From: Deltaproteobacteria bacterium
Lineage (GTDB): Bacteria; Myxococcota; Myxococcia; Myxococcales; 40CM-4-68-19
Reading direction: 5' to 3'
Length of the DNA: 64,000 nt
Assembly: GCA_005879315.1 (NCBI GenBank)
Contig: VBLC01000071.1
Span: 1-64,000 of the forward strand
Below are positions 29,495 through 37,896 of this stretch, one piece after another. The first letter of the stretch is position 1; the number at the start of each line of letters is the position of its first letter. The notes beneath the pieces were generated by a model that had not been told where the DNA came from, made no database searches, and was given only the letters and a program-made list of their open reading frames with translations. Position numbers and translations under genes: made by a program.

Positions 29495-30990
29495 GCGGCA
29501 AGGCCCTGGCGCGCCTGCTGGGCTTCGGCACTGCCGCCGCCATGGCGCTGACGCAGTCGTCGGTCGGTTTCGTGCGCGACGAGGGCTACTACTTCGCCGC
29601 CGCGCAGAGCTATGAGGCCTGGCTTCGGCTCCTCTGGCAAGCGCCGCTGCAGGCACTGGCACAGACCGAGCGCTACTGGTCCTACAACTTCGAGCATCCA
29701 GGGCTGATCAAGCTGCTCTTCGCCCTCTCCCATCTCTGCTTTTCCAGTTCGGTCGGCGACACGCTCGCCTGGCGGCTGCCCGCCTTCGCCTTCGCCGGGC
29801 TGATCTCGTACTGGCTCTGCCTCCTGGGGCAGTCGCGCTCGCGCGCTGCAGGCGTGCTGGCGCCGCTCCTCTTCTGGTGCGCGGAGCGGACGTTCTTTCA
29901 CGGGCACCTCGCCTGCTTCGACATCCCCATCTGCGCCATGACCGCCGGCGTCGCGGTCGCCTGGCTGCGCGGCGGTGGTCCGTGGCTCGCCTTCCTCTAC
30001 GGCCTTGCGCTCTCGACCAAGCACAACGCCTGGTTCCTGCCGCCGGTCCTGCTCGTCCATGCGCTGCTCCTGGCGCGCGAGCAGCGCATCGCGAAGCTGC
30101 GCCTCTTGCCCTGGCTCCTGCTCTCGCCGCTGGTGCTGCTCGCGACCTGGCCGCTGCTCTGGCACGACCCGCTCCGGCACCTCGGCGACTGGATCGCCTT
30201 CCACACCCATCACGTCCACTACGCCTGGTACTACTTCGGCGAAGTCCTGCGCGGTCCGCCCTTCCCCCTCTTCTATCCGCTGGTGCTCGACGCGCTGGTG
30301 CTGCCGCTGCCGATCGCGGCGCTGCTCTCGGCGGCGGGCGTGAAGCTCCTTGTCGACTTCGCCCGGCGCCGCCTCGATGCGCAGCGGCTGCTCGAGTTGG
30401 GTCTCGCCGGCGCGGCCGTGCTGCCCTTCATGCTGCGCACGACTCCCATCTTCGGCGGAATCAAGCACTGGCTCGCGTTCCTCGCGCTCCTTTCGCCCGA
30501 GGCGGCGGACCTGGTCGTGCGCATCGCGCCCTCGCCTTCTCTCGGAGCGCTCGCCGCCCTCTTGCCCGGCCTCTGGCAGATCGCGCACGTCCACCCCTAC
30601 GGCACGAGCGCCTACGGGGAGCTGGCCGGCGGCATCCCCGGCGCGGCCAGCCTGGGCATGCAGCGCCAATACTGGTCGAACAACGTCACCGCCGTCCTGC
30701 CTTGGCTGAATGCGCACTGCCCGCCCGGCGCGCGCGTCTACTTCCACGAAGTCAACGTCGAGAGCTACCGCGCCTACCAGCTCGCCGGAATGCTCCGCGG
30801 CGACCTTCGCTACGCGCCTTCGCCTACGAATTCCGACTACGCCGCTCTGCAGTGGCACCGGGAGTTCCGCGATCGCGAGCCCGAGACCTGGAACGCCTAC
30901 GGCACCCGCCGTCCCGCTTTCGGTCTCTATCTCGACGAAACGCCGCAAGTCATCGTCTACGCGCGCCCGGGCTTTCCGGGAGCGCCGTAG
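29491..30990 (+). CDS. GT-C family membrane glycosyltransferase (ArnT/PMT-like)
   Basis: Polytopic membrane protein of 499 residues with about ten hydrophobic helices. After the first helix comes the family's acidic motif (FVRDEGYYFAAAQSYEAW, near 25-42), corresponding to the DE pair that binds metal and lipid-linked sugar in PMT/ArnT enzymes. It would transfer a sugar from a polyprenyl phosphate donor on the periplasmic side; the acceptor is unknown. A soluble C-terminal region (YWSNNVTAVLPWLNAHCPPG, then RVYFHEVNVES) follows. The ATG overlaps the previous gene's stop (ATGA), placing it in the carD-carG transcription unit. Confidence 0.8.
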   Translation: MSGKALARLLGFGTAAAMALTQSSVGFVRDEGYYFAAAQSYEAWLRLLWQAPLQALAQTERYWSYNFEHPGLIKLLFALSHLCFSSSVGDTLAWRLPAFAFAGLISYWLCLLGQSRSRAAGVLAPLLFWCAERTFFHGHLACFDIPICAMTAGVAVAWLRGGGPWLAFLYGLALSTKHNAWFLPPVLLVHALLLAREQRIAKLRLLPWLLLSPLVLLATWPLLWHDPLRHLGDWIAFHTHHVHYAWYYFGEVLRGPPFPLFYPLVLDALVLPLPIAALLSAAGVKLLVDFARRRLDAQRLLELGLAGAAVLPFMLRTTPIFGGIKHWLAFLALLSPEAADLVVRIAPSPSLGALAALLPGLWQIAHVHPYGTSAYGELAGGIPGAASLGMQRQYWSNNVTAVLPWLNAHCPPGARVYFHEVNVESYRAYQLAGMLRGDLRYAPSPTNSDYAALQWHREFRDREPETWNAYGTRRPAFGLYLDETPQVIVYARPGFPGAP

Positions 30991-30999
30991 AATGCGCGC

Positions 31000-31458
31000 A
31001 TGCCGTCCCGATGGGAGCGCGTCCTCGAGCAGAAGCCGCAGGAGCTGAAGGACTACGTCCTCGACCAGGTGGCCGACGCGCTCAGCGAAGACCTGCGCAA
31101 TTTTCCTCCGCCCATCGAGGAGTGGCTCGACGAGGCGCTCAAGGCCCGCTACGCGAAAGTGCTGGCGCGGATGGGGAGGCCCGAGCTGGAGACCTATCGC
31201 GTCGCGCTGGAGATGGCGCGTGAGGAGATGCTGCGCGAGTACGAGCTGATCGACCGCTTCTGCCGCAGCTCCGAGTACCGCCGGCTGCTCCCCAACGAGC
31301 TCGAGGAGCAGACCGCGCACTTCATCACCCGCTACCTGGTCGACAGCGGGCTCGCCTTCCAGGAATTCGCCAAGGGCAAGTTCAACCGGCGTGACCTTTT
31401 GACGCTGATGGAGAAAATCGAAGAGCGCCTGTTGCGCGGCTACCGCCTGCGCCTGTAA
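31000..31458 (+). CDS. Conserved hypothetical protein, helical
   Basis: This encodes 152 residues, rich in charged residues and predicted all-helical. The start is MPSRWERVLEQKPQELKDYV and the centre is RYAKVLARMGRPELETYRVA. No membrane segment, cysteine or recognised domain is present. It starts 9 bases after the glycosyltransferase stop and ends 10 bases before the ferredoxin gene, so the three may be co-transcribed. I cannot assign a function. Confidence 0.7.
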   Translation: MPSRWERVLEQKPQELKDYVLDQVADALSEDLRNFPPPIEEWLDEALKARYAKVLARMGRPELETYRVALEMAREEMLREYELIDRFCRSSEYRRLLPNELEEQTAHFITRYLVDSGLAFQEFAKGKFNRRDLLTLMEKIEERLLRGYRLRL

Positions 31459-31468
31459 ACGCGAGCGC

Positions 31469-31774
31469 ATGCCCAAGGTCTCGTTCGAGATGGAATCGGT
31501 GACGGTGGAGATCCCCGAGGGCCAGACCCTCTGGGACGCGGCACAGAAGGCCGGCATCGTGCTGCAGCGCGGATTCGCCGCCGCCCATCCCTGCCAAGGC
31601 AAGGGGTACTGCACCGGCGGCGCCTGTTCGATCTTCCTGCGCGCGCCCGACGGCGCCGTCTCGCCGCCGACCTGGAAGGAGCGATTCCTCCACCGCAGGC
31701 TGTTCAGGAACCACAAGCGCCTCGCATGCCAGTGCGTTCCGAAGCGCGACCTGACGGTGGTGACGATGCCGTAG
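31469..31774 (+). CDS. Small 2Fe-2S ferredoxin-like protein
   Basis: This encodes 101 residues with a beta-grasp ferredoxin layout: VTVEIPEGQTLWDAAQKAGI, then the cluster loop HPCQGKGYCTGGACSIFL, then RLACQC near the end. The cysteines are C42, C48, C53 and C87, with an extra C89. Plant-type ferredoxins usually have C-x4/5-C-x2-C, while here the second gap is four residues. This may still bind a 2Fe-2S cluster. It is a possible electron carrier; no reductase is adjacent. Confidence 0.75.
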   Translation: MPKVSFEMESVTVEIPEGQTLWDAAQKAGIVLQRGFAAAHPCQGKGYCTGGACSIFLRAPDGAVSPPTWKERFLHRRLFRNHKRLACQCVPKRDLTVVTMP

Positions 31775-31776
31775 AG

Positions 31777-32595
31777 CTATTTCGGCCCTTTCCCCGCCTT
31801 GCGGCACTCGGCCGACTTCTCCCGCGCGATCTTGGCGGCGGGAGAGGCGCGATGGCTCTGCGCCACCTCCTCGTAGAAGAGCTCGGCGTTCTTGCAGTCG
31901 CCCTGCGCCTGGAAGCACATGCCGATCTTGACGAGCGCGTCGGGCACCTTGTCCGAGCTCTTGTGCTCCTTGATCACCTTCTGGAACTCGACGATGGCGT
32001 CGTTCCAGCGCTTCTCCGCGTAGTAAGTCTCCGCCAGCCAGTACTGCGCATTCGCGGAAAGCTCGTCCTTGGGATGGCGGGCGAGGAAATCCTGCAGGAG
32101 CTCTCGCGCCCGCTGCATCTGCCCCTGGTCGAGCTTCTGCCGGGCGAGGTTGTAGATCCCCATCCGATCGGTCGGATGCTCCGCCCGGTCGAGCTCCTTC
32201 TGCCGCTGCGCCACGAACTGGTTGACGGCGTCGAGCCCTTTCTGCTGATCGGCCTGCGTCTTCTCGATGGCGTCCAGCCTGTGCTGGATCACCTCCAGCG
32301 TTCCGCGCAGCGAGGCGATCTCGTTCTGCGCTTTCTCCAGATCGACGGCCAGGTCCGCTCCGCTCTTGCGCGCCGCGCGGCCGAGCTGGTCGAGCGCGTC
32401 CTGCAGCGCCTTGGCGCGCGCGGCAGTCTCGTTGGCCATCTTCTGCCGCTCGGCGGCGGCGGTCTCCTGCTCCTTCTTCACCTCCGTCTTCACCGAATCG
32501 ATGTCGGCGCGCATCTGCTCGCCCTGCGTGGCGCTGGTCCAGAGAAAGCAGCCGCTGCAGGAGAAGAGGAGAAGGAGGAGGGCGCGCTTCATCAT
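31777..32595 (-). CDS. ybgF: Tol-Pal system protein YbgF/CpoB-like lipoprotein
   Basis: This encodes 272 residues. A lipoprotein signal (MMKRALLLLLFSCSGC) leads into a long coiled coil (about 30-125), as in the trimerisation part of CpoB. TPR repeats follow: MGIYNLARQKLDQGQMQRAR, SANAQYWLAETYYAEKRWND and PDALVKIGMCFQAQGDCKNA. It coordinates outer-membrane constriction and PBP1 activity in other proteobacteria. Its first ATG overlaps the pal stop (ATGA). A class A PBP is encoded divergently, just past pal. Confidence 0.88.
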   Translation of the reverse strand: MMKRALLLLLFSCSGCFLWTSATQGEQMRADIDSVKTEVKKEQETAAAERQKMANETAARAKALQDALDQLGRAARKSGADLAVDLEKAQNEIASLRGTLEVIQHRLDAIEKTQADQQKGLDAVNQFVAQRQKELDRAEHPTDRMGIYNLARQKLDQGQMQRARELLQDFLARHPKDELSANAQYWLAETYYAEKRWNDAIVEFQKVIKEHKSSDKVPDALVKIGMCFQAQGDCKNAELFYEEVAQSHRASPAAKIAREKSAECRKAGKGPK

Positions 32596-33371
32596 TGCTC
32601 CACCGCGATCTCGACGCGCCGGTTCTTCGCCCAGGCCGCCTCGCCGTGGCCGGGATCGGCCGGCCGCTCCTTCCCGTAGGAGATCGCCTTGATCTTCGCC
32701 GCGTCGGCGCCGAGCCCCACCAGATAGCGCCTGACGACTTGCGCGCGCCGCATCCCCAGCGCGACATTGTATTCGGTCGTGCCGCGCTCGTCGCAGTGGC
32801 CGGCGAGAGTCGCGCGGCGGAAGGTCGCGCGCTGCAGGCACTGCCCGTCCTCGTCGAGCGCCTTGCGCGCATCGGGCGTGAGATTGGAGTCGTCGAAGCC
32901 GAAATAGACGGCGCGCAGCCGGCAGTCGCCGAGGCGATCGGTCTTGCCGGCGAGCGTCTCGCCTCTGCAGACGCGGTCGACGCACGCCCTGCCCTGGCCG
33001 CAGTCGGCGTCGGTGAGGCACGCCTCCTCGGCCGTGCAGCGGCCGCCGATGCATTTCTTGCCGGCGCCGCAGTCTTGCGCCGCGGTCGCTTCGCTGCATT
33101 CGGGGACGCACTTTTCCTGCGCGCACTTCTGTCCCGCGGGGCAGTCCTTGGCCGACGCGCATTGCGGCCGCGCGGTGCAGATCGCGTCGCGGCAGACGGG
33201 CTTGTCGGGATGCGAGGCGCAGTTGGCGTCGTCGCGGCACTCCTTGCAGAAGCCGCTACTGCAGACCTGGCCGTGCGCGGCGCAGTCCTCGTCGACCTTG
33301 CACTCCGGGTAGGTGACCCTGCCAGGACAGCCGCCGAGGACGAGAGCGAAGAGCAGGAGCAGGCGTCGCAT
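32592..33371 (-). CDS. pal: Peptidoglycan-associated lipoprotein (Pal/OmpA family) with cysteine-rich insert
   Basis: This encodes 259 residues with a lipobox (LLLFALVLGGC) and a C-terminal OmpA-like peptidoglycan-binding domain: VYFGFDDSNLTPDARKALDE, LAGHCDERGTTEYNVALGMR and AWAKNRRVEIAVEQ. Between them lies an unusual stretch of about 120 residues with some 20 cysteines in repeats like DCxxGxxCxxxxC. Ordinary Pal proteins have a short linker here. The insert should be oxidised into disulfides in the periplasm, and may bind a partner. The start at 33371 (MRRLLLLF) is set by the signal peptide; a longer frame to 33425 is less likely. Confidence 0.88.
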   Translation of the reverse strand: MRRLLLLFALVLGGCPGRVTYPECKVDEDCAAHGQVCSSGFCKECRDDANCASHPDKPVCRDAICTARPQCASAKDCPAGQKCAQEKCVPECSEATAAQDCGAGKKCIGGRCTAEEACLTDADCGQGRACVDRVCRGETLAGKTDRLGDCRLRAVYFGFDDSNLTPDARKALDEDGQCLQRATFRRATLAGHCDERGTTEYNVALGMRRAQVVRRYLVGLGADAAKIKAISYGKERPADPGHGEAAWAKNRRVEIAVEQ

Positions 33372-33381
33372 GTGCGCGCCC

Positions 33382-33409
33382 ACGTAACCGCGCGGCGCAA
33401 GCGTGTCAA
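33382..33409 (-). promoter_or_regulatory. Candidate promoter for pal-ybgF
   Basis: On the minus strand TTGACA (33409-33404) is followed after 16 bases by TTACGT (33387-33382), only 10 bases before the pal ATG. The -35 is perfect and the -10 poor. If used, the leader would be just a few bases long. This is inference from sequence only. Confidence 0.35.
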
Positions 33410-33465
33410 GGAGCGGCTTCGGCATGGACCTTGGGACTGCTCTGTTGCATCCTCAGGACACCTCG

Positions 33466-36399
33466 ATGCCCAAGGCACCCGACGATACCGGGTCGACGGT
33501 CGTCATGGACGACGCCGCCGAAACGCCTCCGGACTCGACGCCCGACGACGTGCCGGGCTCGACGGCCTTCGTGCGAGTGCAGCTGCCCGGCGACCCGTTG
33601 CCGCCACCCGCGAAGAGGCCCGTCGCGCCGCCGCCGGAGGAGAAGCGAGGCCGGCGCGGCGCCTGGTGGAACGAGGAGCACCCGAAGATTCCCGACGAGC
33701 CTTCCCCGGACGATGCTCCAGGGGCGACCGCCTTCGTTCGCGTGGAGAAGCCGAAGCCCGCGCCGCCGCCGCCGACCGAGGCGGAGCCGGAGGTCGAGCC
33801 GTACCGGCCCGTTCCCGCCGACGACTACGCCGGACACGTTCCCGCGGGCGAGCCGAAGTGGAAGACGAGGCTGCGGCGAACGGGAACCCTCGCCGCCGTC
33901 TTCTTCGTCTTCGCGGTCCTCTGCGCCCTCGGCGGGTACGTCTACATCTCGAGGGAGATCCCGACCTTCGATTCGATCAAGGACTACCACCCCATCGTCT
34001 CCTCGAAAGTGATCGCCTCCGACGGAACCGTGCTGGGCCAGTTCTACCGGGAGCGCCGCACGGTGGTGAAGATGGACCGCATCCCCCGCGTGCTGGTGCA
34101 GGCGGTGGTGAGCGCCGAGGACAAGGATTTCTACAAGCACCCTGGCTTCAACCTGGCTGCGCTCGTGCGCGCGCTCGCCGTCGACGCGCTCTCCGGAAGA
34201 AAGCGGCTCGGCGCATCGACGATCACCCAGCAGGTGGTGAAGAACTTCTTCCTCTCCAGCGAGAAGAAGTGGAAGCGCAAGCTCAAGGAAGTGATGCTCG
34301 CGCTCCGCCTCGAGCGCAATCTTTCCAAAGACGACATCCTTTTTTTGTATTTGAACCAGATCAATTTCGGCAAAGCCCATTACGGAGTCGAGGAAGCTTC
34401 CCTCTACTATTTCAACAAGCACGTGGAGGAGATCGATCTGGGCGAGGCGGCGATCCTGGCCGGGCTGCCGCAGAATCCTGCGCGCATCAATCCCCGGCGC
34501 CATCCCGATCGGGCCAAGGCGCGGCAGCGCTACGTGCTCTCGCGCATGCTCGCCAACAAATACATCACCGACGAGGACTACCGGCGGGAGATGGAGAAGC
34601 CCATCGTGCTGCCGCCGCCTCCGCCCGAGCCGCCCGGCGCGTGGTACCTCGACGAAGTCCGCCGCCAGCTGGTGGCGCAGTTCGGCGAGGCGCCCGTCGA
34701 GACCTCGGGGATGACGGTCGAAGTGGCGATGGACCCGCGGCTGCAGGCCGCCGCCGAGCAGGCGCTGCAGGAAGGCCTGCGGATGATCGACAAGCGGCAG
34801 GGCTGGCGCGGACCGGAGGTCAAGCTCGACCCGGATCGGCTCGACGCCTATCGCAGCGCGCTCGGCCGCAAGCTCGCCTCGGTCGCGCAGACCAGCGACC
34901 AGGTCTGGGTCGCCGACCTCGAGGGCATCCACGCAGCCGCCGTGCGCAAGCTGACCGGCAAGAAGCTGGCGAAGAAACGCGACGACTCCGACGAGAGCGA
35001 TGCCGCCGAGGAAATCCCTGCAGGCAGCGCCGCGCCGGATGCCGTCGCGCGCACCGCCAAGCCCCGGCCGCTCGTGCAAGACGAGATCTATTCGGGCATC
35101 GTCACGCAGGTCTTGCGCAGCGACGCGGTGGTCGAGCTCGCCCCCGGCATCGCCGGCAGCGTGCCCTTCTCGACGATGGCCTGGGCGCGTCCCTTCAAGC
35201 CCGAGCGAGCGACTCCCTCGCCGCGCTCGCCGGCCGATGTCCTCTCGGTGGGCGACGTCGTTCCGGTGCGCGTGCTCAAGCTGCAGAGCGAGCGCGACCG
35301 GGCCGGCAGGATGCGGGCGGCGCGGCTCGAGCTCGCGCTGGAGCAGACGCCCAAAGTAGCGGGCGCCTTCGTCGGCATGGATCTCAAGTCCCGCGGCGTC
35401 CTGGCGCTGGTGGGCGGATACGACATGGCGCTGTCGTCTTTCAACCGCGCGACGCAAGCCAGGCGGCAGCCGGGCTCGTCGTTCAAGCCCTTCCTCTACG
35501 CGGCGGCGCTCGACAGCGGCAAGTACACGCCGACGACGCGCATGGACGACTCGCCCGAGGTCATCACCGATCCGTGGACGGGGAAGGCGTGGAAGCCGCA
35601 GAACTTCGAGAAGGACGAATTCGCCGGATCGATCACGCTGCGCAAGGCGCTGGCCGAATCGAAGAACACGGTGGCGGTCAAGCTCCTCATCGATCTCGGC
35701 CTCGACAAGGTCCGCTCCATGGCGCGCGCAGCGGGGATCGAGAGCGAGATCCCGCAGAGTTATACGGCGGCGCTCGGTACGGGCGAGGTCGGCGTCCTCG
35801 AGGAGATCAACGCCTTCGCCACTCTCGCCTCGGAGGGAAAGCGCGCCGCTCCGGCGCTGATCCGCAAGGTGCTCTCTCGCGATGGCGCCGTGATCTTCGC
35901 GCCGCCGGGCAATTTCGAGCAGACCCTCAAGCCGGAGACGGCGTATCTCACCGCCGACCTGATGCGCTCGGTGATCGAGGACCCGTCGGGCACGGCGCAC
36001 TCGCTCATCGCGCTGGAGCGTCCCATCGCCGGCAAGACCGGGACGGCGAGCGAGCATCGCGATGCCTGGTTCATCGGCTTCACTCCTTCGCTGCTCGCGG
36101 GAGGATGGGTGGGCTTCGACACGCACGAGATGCTCGGCCCGCTCGAGACGGGCGGCCACGCCGCCGGCCCCATCTGGCTGATGTGGATGCGAACGGCGCT
36201 CGCCGGACAGCCGCGCGAGGAGTGGCCCGAGCCGCCGCCGGGCGTGACGATGGTGCGGGTCAACCGCAACACCGGCCTCTTGGCGCGCGAGAACGATCCC
36301 TTTTCCGTGCGCGAAGTCTTCATGGCCGGGACCGAGCCGACGCAGGCCTCGGAAGAGCAGCACCCTGGGCAGGAAGACTGGTATCAGGCTCCTAAATGA
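33466..36399 (+). CDS. Class A penicillin-binding protein (PBP1A-like)
   Basis: Bifunctional peptidoglycan synthase of about 977 residues. The cytoplasmic tail (about 130 residues) is proline-rich and holds two copies of a PDDxPGxTAFVRV motif, followed by one membrane helix (LAAVFFVFAVLCALGGYVYI). The GT51 domain has AEDKDFYKHPGFN with the catalytic glutamate, STITQQVVKN and LYLNQINFGKAHYGVE. An OB-like domain follows, then the transpeptidase with PGSSFKPF, ESKNTVAV and KTGTASEH. ATG 33466 is preferred over ATG 33424 because the extra 14 codons have poor third-position GC. It is divergent from pal. Confidence 0.93.
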   Translation: MPKAPDDTGSTVVMDDAAETPPDSTPDDVPGSTAFVRVQLPGDPLPPPAKRPVAPPPEEKRGRRGAWWNEEHPKIPDEPSPDDAPGATAFVRVEKPKPAPPPPTEAEPEVEPYRPVPADDYAGHVPAGEPKWKTRLRRTGTLAAVFFVFAVLCALGGYVYISREIPTFDSIKDYHPIVSSKVIASDGTVLGQFYRERRTVVKMDRIPRVLVQAVVSAEDKDFYKHPGFNLAALVRALAVDALSGRKRLGASTITQQVVKNFFLSSEKKWKRKLKEVMLALRLERNLSKDDILFLYLNQINFGKAHYGVEEASLYYFNKHVEEIDLGEAAILAGLPQNPARINPRRHPDRAKARQRYVLSRMLANKYITDEDYRREMEKPIVLPPPPPEPPGAWYLDEVRRQLVAQFGEAPVETSGMTVEVAMDPRLQAAAEQALQEGLRMIDKRQGWRGPEVKLDPDRLDAYRSALGRKLASVAQTSDQVWVADLEGIHAAAVRKLTGKKLAKKRDDSDESDAAEEIPAGSAAPDAVARTAKPRPLVQDEIYSGIVTQVLRSDAVVELAPGIAGSVPFSTMAWARPFKPERATPSPRSPADVLSVGDVVPVRVLKLQSERDRAGRMRAARLELALEQTPKVAGAFVGMDLKSRGVLALVGGYDMALSSFNRATQARRQPGSSFKPFLYAAALDSGKYTPTTRMDDSPEVITDPWTGKAWKPQNFEKDEFAGSITLRKALAESKNTVAVKLLIDLGLDKVRSMARAAGIESEIPQSYTAALGTGEVGVLEEINAFATLASEGKRAAPALIRKVLSRDGAVIFAPPGNFEQTLKPETAYLTADLMRSVIEDPSGTAHSLIALERPIAGKTGTASEHRDAWFIGFTPSLLAGGWVGFDTHEMLGPLETGGHAAGPIWLMWMRTALAGQPREEWPEPPPGVTMVRVNRNTGLLARENDPFSVREVFMAGTEPTQASEEQHPGQEDWYQAPK

Positions 36400-36403
36400 G
36401 GCC

Positions 36404-37828
36404 TCAGCGGATCGCGCTCGCCTTGATCGCTGCCTTCCCTTCCTTTTCGTAGACGACGAAGCGCACGCCTTTGGCGCTGTGCTTGGCGATCAAGTCCTCG
36501 CGGTTCTTGCGCAGCTTGGCGGCGAACTTCTCGAAGCTGATCCGGTCGACCGGCTCGCCCAGCCGCGCCTTCATCTCGCGGAACTTCTCGAACGTGTCCC
36601 GCCAGTGCTCCTCGTCGGGATCGGCGGGCGGCCCCTCCGGCGCGGGCGCCGCCTCCTTTGACCGCGTCTCGTTGGCCTGCTCCTCGGCGATTTGAGTTGG
36701 AGTGGGCGTGAAAGGATCGGCGCTCCACATCGGGTGCTGCGAGACAGAGCGCGCGGCGACCGCCGGCGGCACGTCGGGGTCGAGCGACTCGGCGCGTGGC
36801 TCTTGGTCTGGAACTGGCCGCGGTGGCGCTTCTTCCGCGGCGGGCGGAGCGCTCCAAGGCAGCTCCCCAGACGATGGTTCCGCCGGCGGCGGCGGTGCAG
36901 CCGCGCTCTCCGGCTGTTCCTCAGGCAGCTGCACTTCGCGCGGCGGCGGCTGTGCCGAGCCCGAGAACAATCCCCAGATGAATGCGAAGAGGATGAAGAT
37001 CGCCAGGCCCACCAGGTAGAAAGCCTGGTAGCGCGCCAGCCAGGTCAGATACGGCGAGGCCGGCACCGTCAGCGCCGCCTGCACTCCCGAGTCGAGCGCC
37101 ACCAGCGCGCCCCGCACGGCGTAACGGGAAGCAGCGAGCGGCAGCTTCCCCGAAAGCGCGCTGCCCACGCCGGGGAGGATGACCGGCAGCACGCCGTACC
37201 CGGGCGAAGGCGCCGCCGCCCAGCGCGCCACCTGCGCGCGCGCATCGCCTTGCGGCAGCGAGCTCGCCACCACTTTGCCGTTGAGCAGCAGCGTCACGTC
37301 GGCGTCTACCTGGCTCTTGAGCTGCGCGGCCAGCCGATCGTCGACCAGCGTCCCGACCAGCACCGCCGCGGCGTTGCCGGGAACGCGCGCGGCCGAGACA
37401 CGCCAGAGGCCACCCTCCCAGGAGGCGAAGGCAGGCGCGGGACGTCCCTCGAGCGGCGCCCTGCCCAAAGGAAGCTTGCCGGCGTCGTCGACCTGCTGCG
37501 CCGGCCGGGCGCGCCGCGAGACGATCGCGCCCTGCCCGATCTCCACCGCGAGCAGATCCGGCTCGGGCGTCAGCGCCGCGGCCGCCGCACGCAGCGTGCG
37601 CTCGTCGGGCCGGGAGGCTTCGATCAGCTCCGGCAAGGTGGCCACCGCGCGCGGCGAGAGGCGCGCGTCGAGCAGATCGACTTGCGCCCGCAGCGCGCTG
37701 CCGGCGAGAGCCAGCCGCGCGCGCACGGTGTCTTCGCCCGTCTGCGCGATGCGCAGCGAGACGAGCGCGAGATTGACGGCGAAGACCAGCGCCACCAACC
37801 CAGCAAAGATCCAGAACCGAGTCCTCAT
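36404..37828 (-). CDS. MXAN_5187-type membrane protein
   Basis: This encodes 474 residues. There is an N-terminal membrane helix (FWIFAGLVALVFAVNLALVS), then a periplasmic sensor-like domain of about 190 residues (ALRAQVDLLDARLSPRAVAT, LYxVSAARVPGN-like core). A second helix (FYLVGLAIFILFAFIWGLF) precedes a long proline-rich linker and a conserved C-terminal module: FEKFREMKARLGEPVDRISF then KFAAKLRKNREDLIAKHSA. That module matches my memory of the domain named after Myxococcus MXAN_5187; its function is unknown. The layout suggests a signal passing from periplasm to cytoplasm. Confidence 0.75.
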   Translation of the reverse strand: MRTRFWIFAGLVALVFAVNLALVSLRIAQTGEDTVRARLALAGSALRAQVDLLDARLSPRAVATLPELIEASRPDERTLRAAAAALTPEPDLLAVEIGQGAIVSRRARPAQQVDDAGKLPLGRAPLEGRPAPAFASWEGGLWRVSAARVPGNAAAVLVGTLVDDRLAAQLKSQVDADVTLLLNGKVVASSLPQGDARAQVARWAAAPSPGYGVLPVILPGVGSALSGKLPLAASRYAVRGALVALDSGVQAALTVPASPYLTWLARYQAFYLVGLAIFILFAFIWGLFSGSAQPPPREVQLPEEQPESAAAPPPPAEPSSGELPWSAPPAAEEAPPRPVPDQEPRAESLDPDVPPAVAARSVSQHPMWSADPFTPTPTQIAEEQANETRSKEAAPAPEGPPADPDEEHWRDTFEKFREMKARLGEPVDRISFEKFAAKLRKNREDLIAKHSAKGVRFVVYEKEGKAAIKASAIR

Positions 37829-37875
37829 GATTTCAGAGCTACCGCCAGAATGGGGCGGGGTCAAACAAGCAGGCG

Positions 37876-37896
37876 TCAGACCTCAGACCTCAGACC
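37876..37896. repeat. TCAGACC heptamer, three tandem copies
   Basis: Three perfect TCAGACC units lie across the truD stop codon; each copy contains TCA, which reads TGA on the minus strand. The truD stop falls in the third copy (37890-37892), so copy-number change would leave the reading frame length unaffected. Confidence 0.7.
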
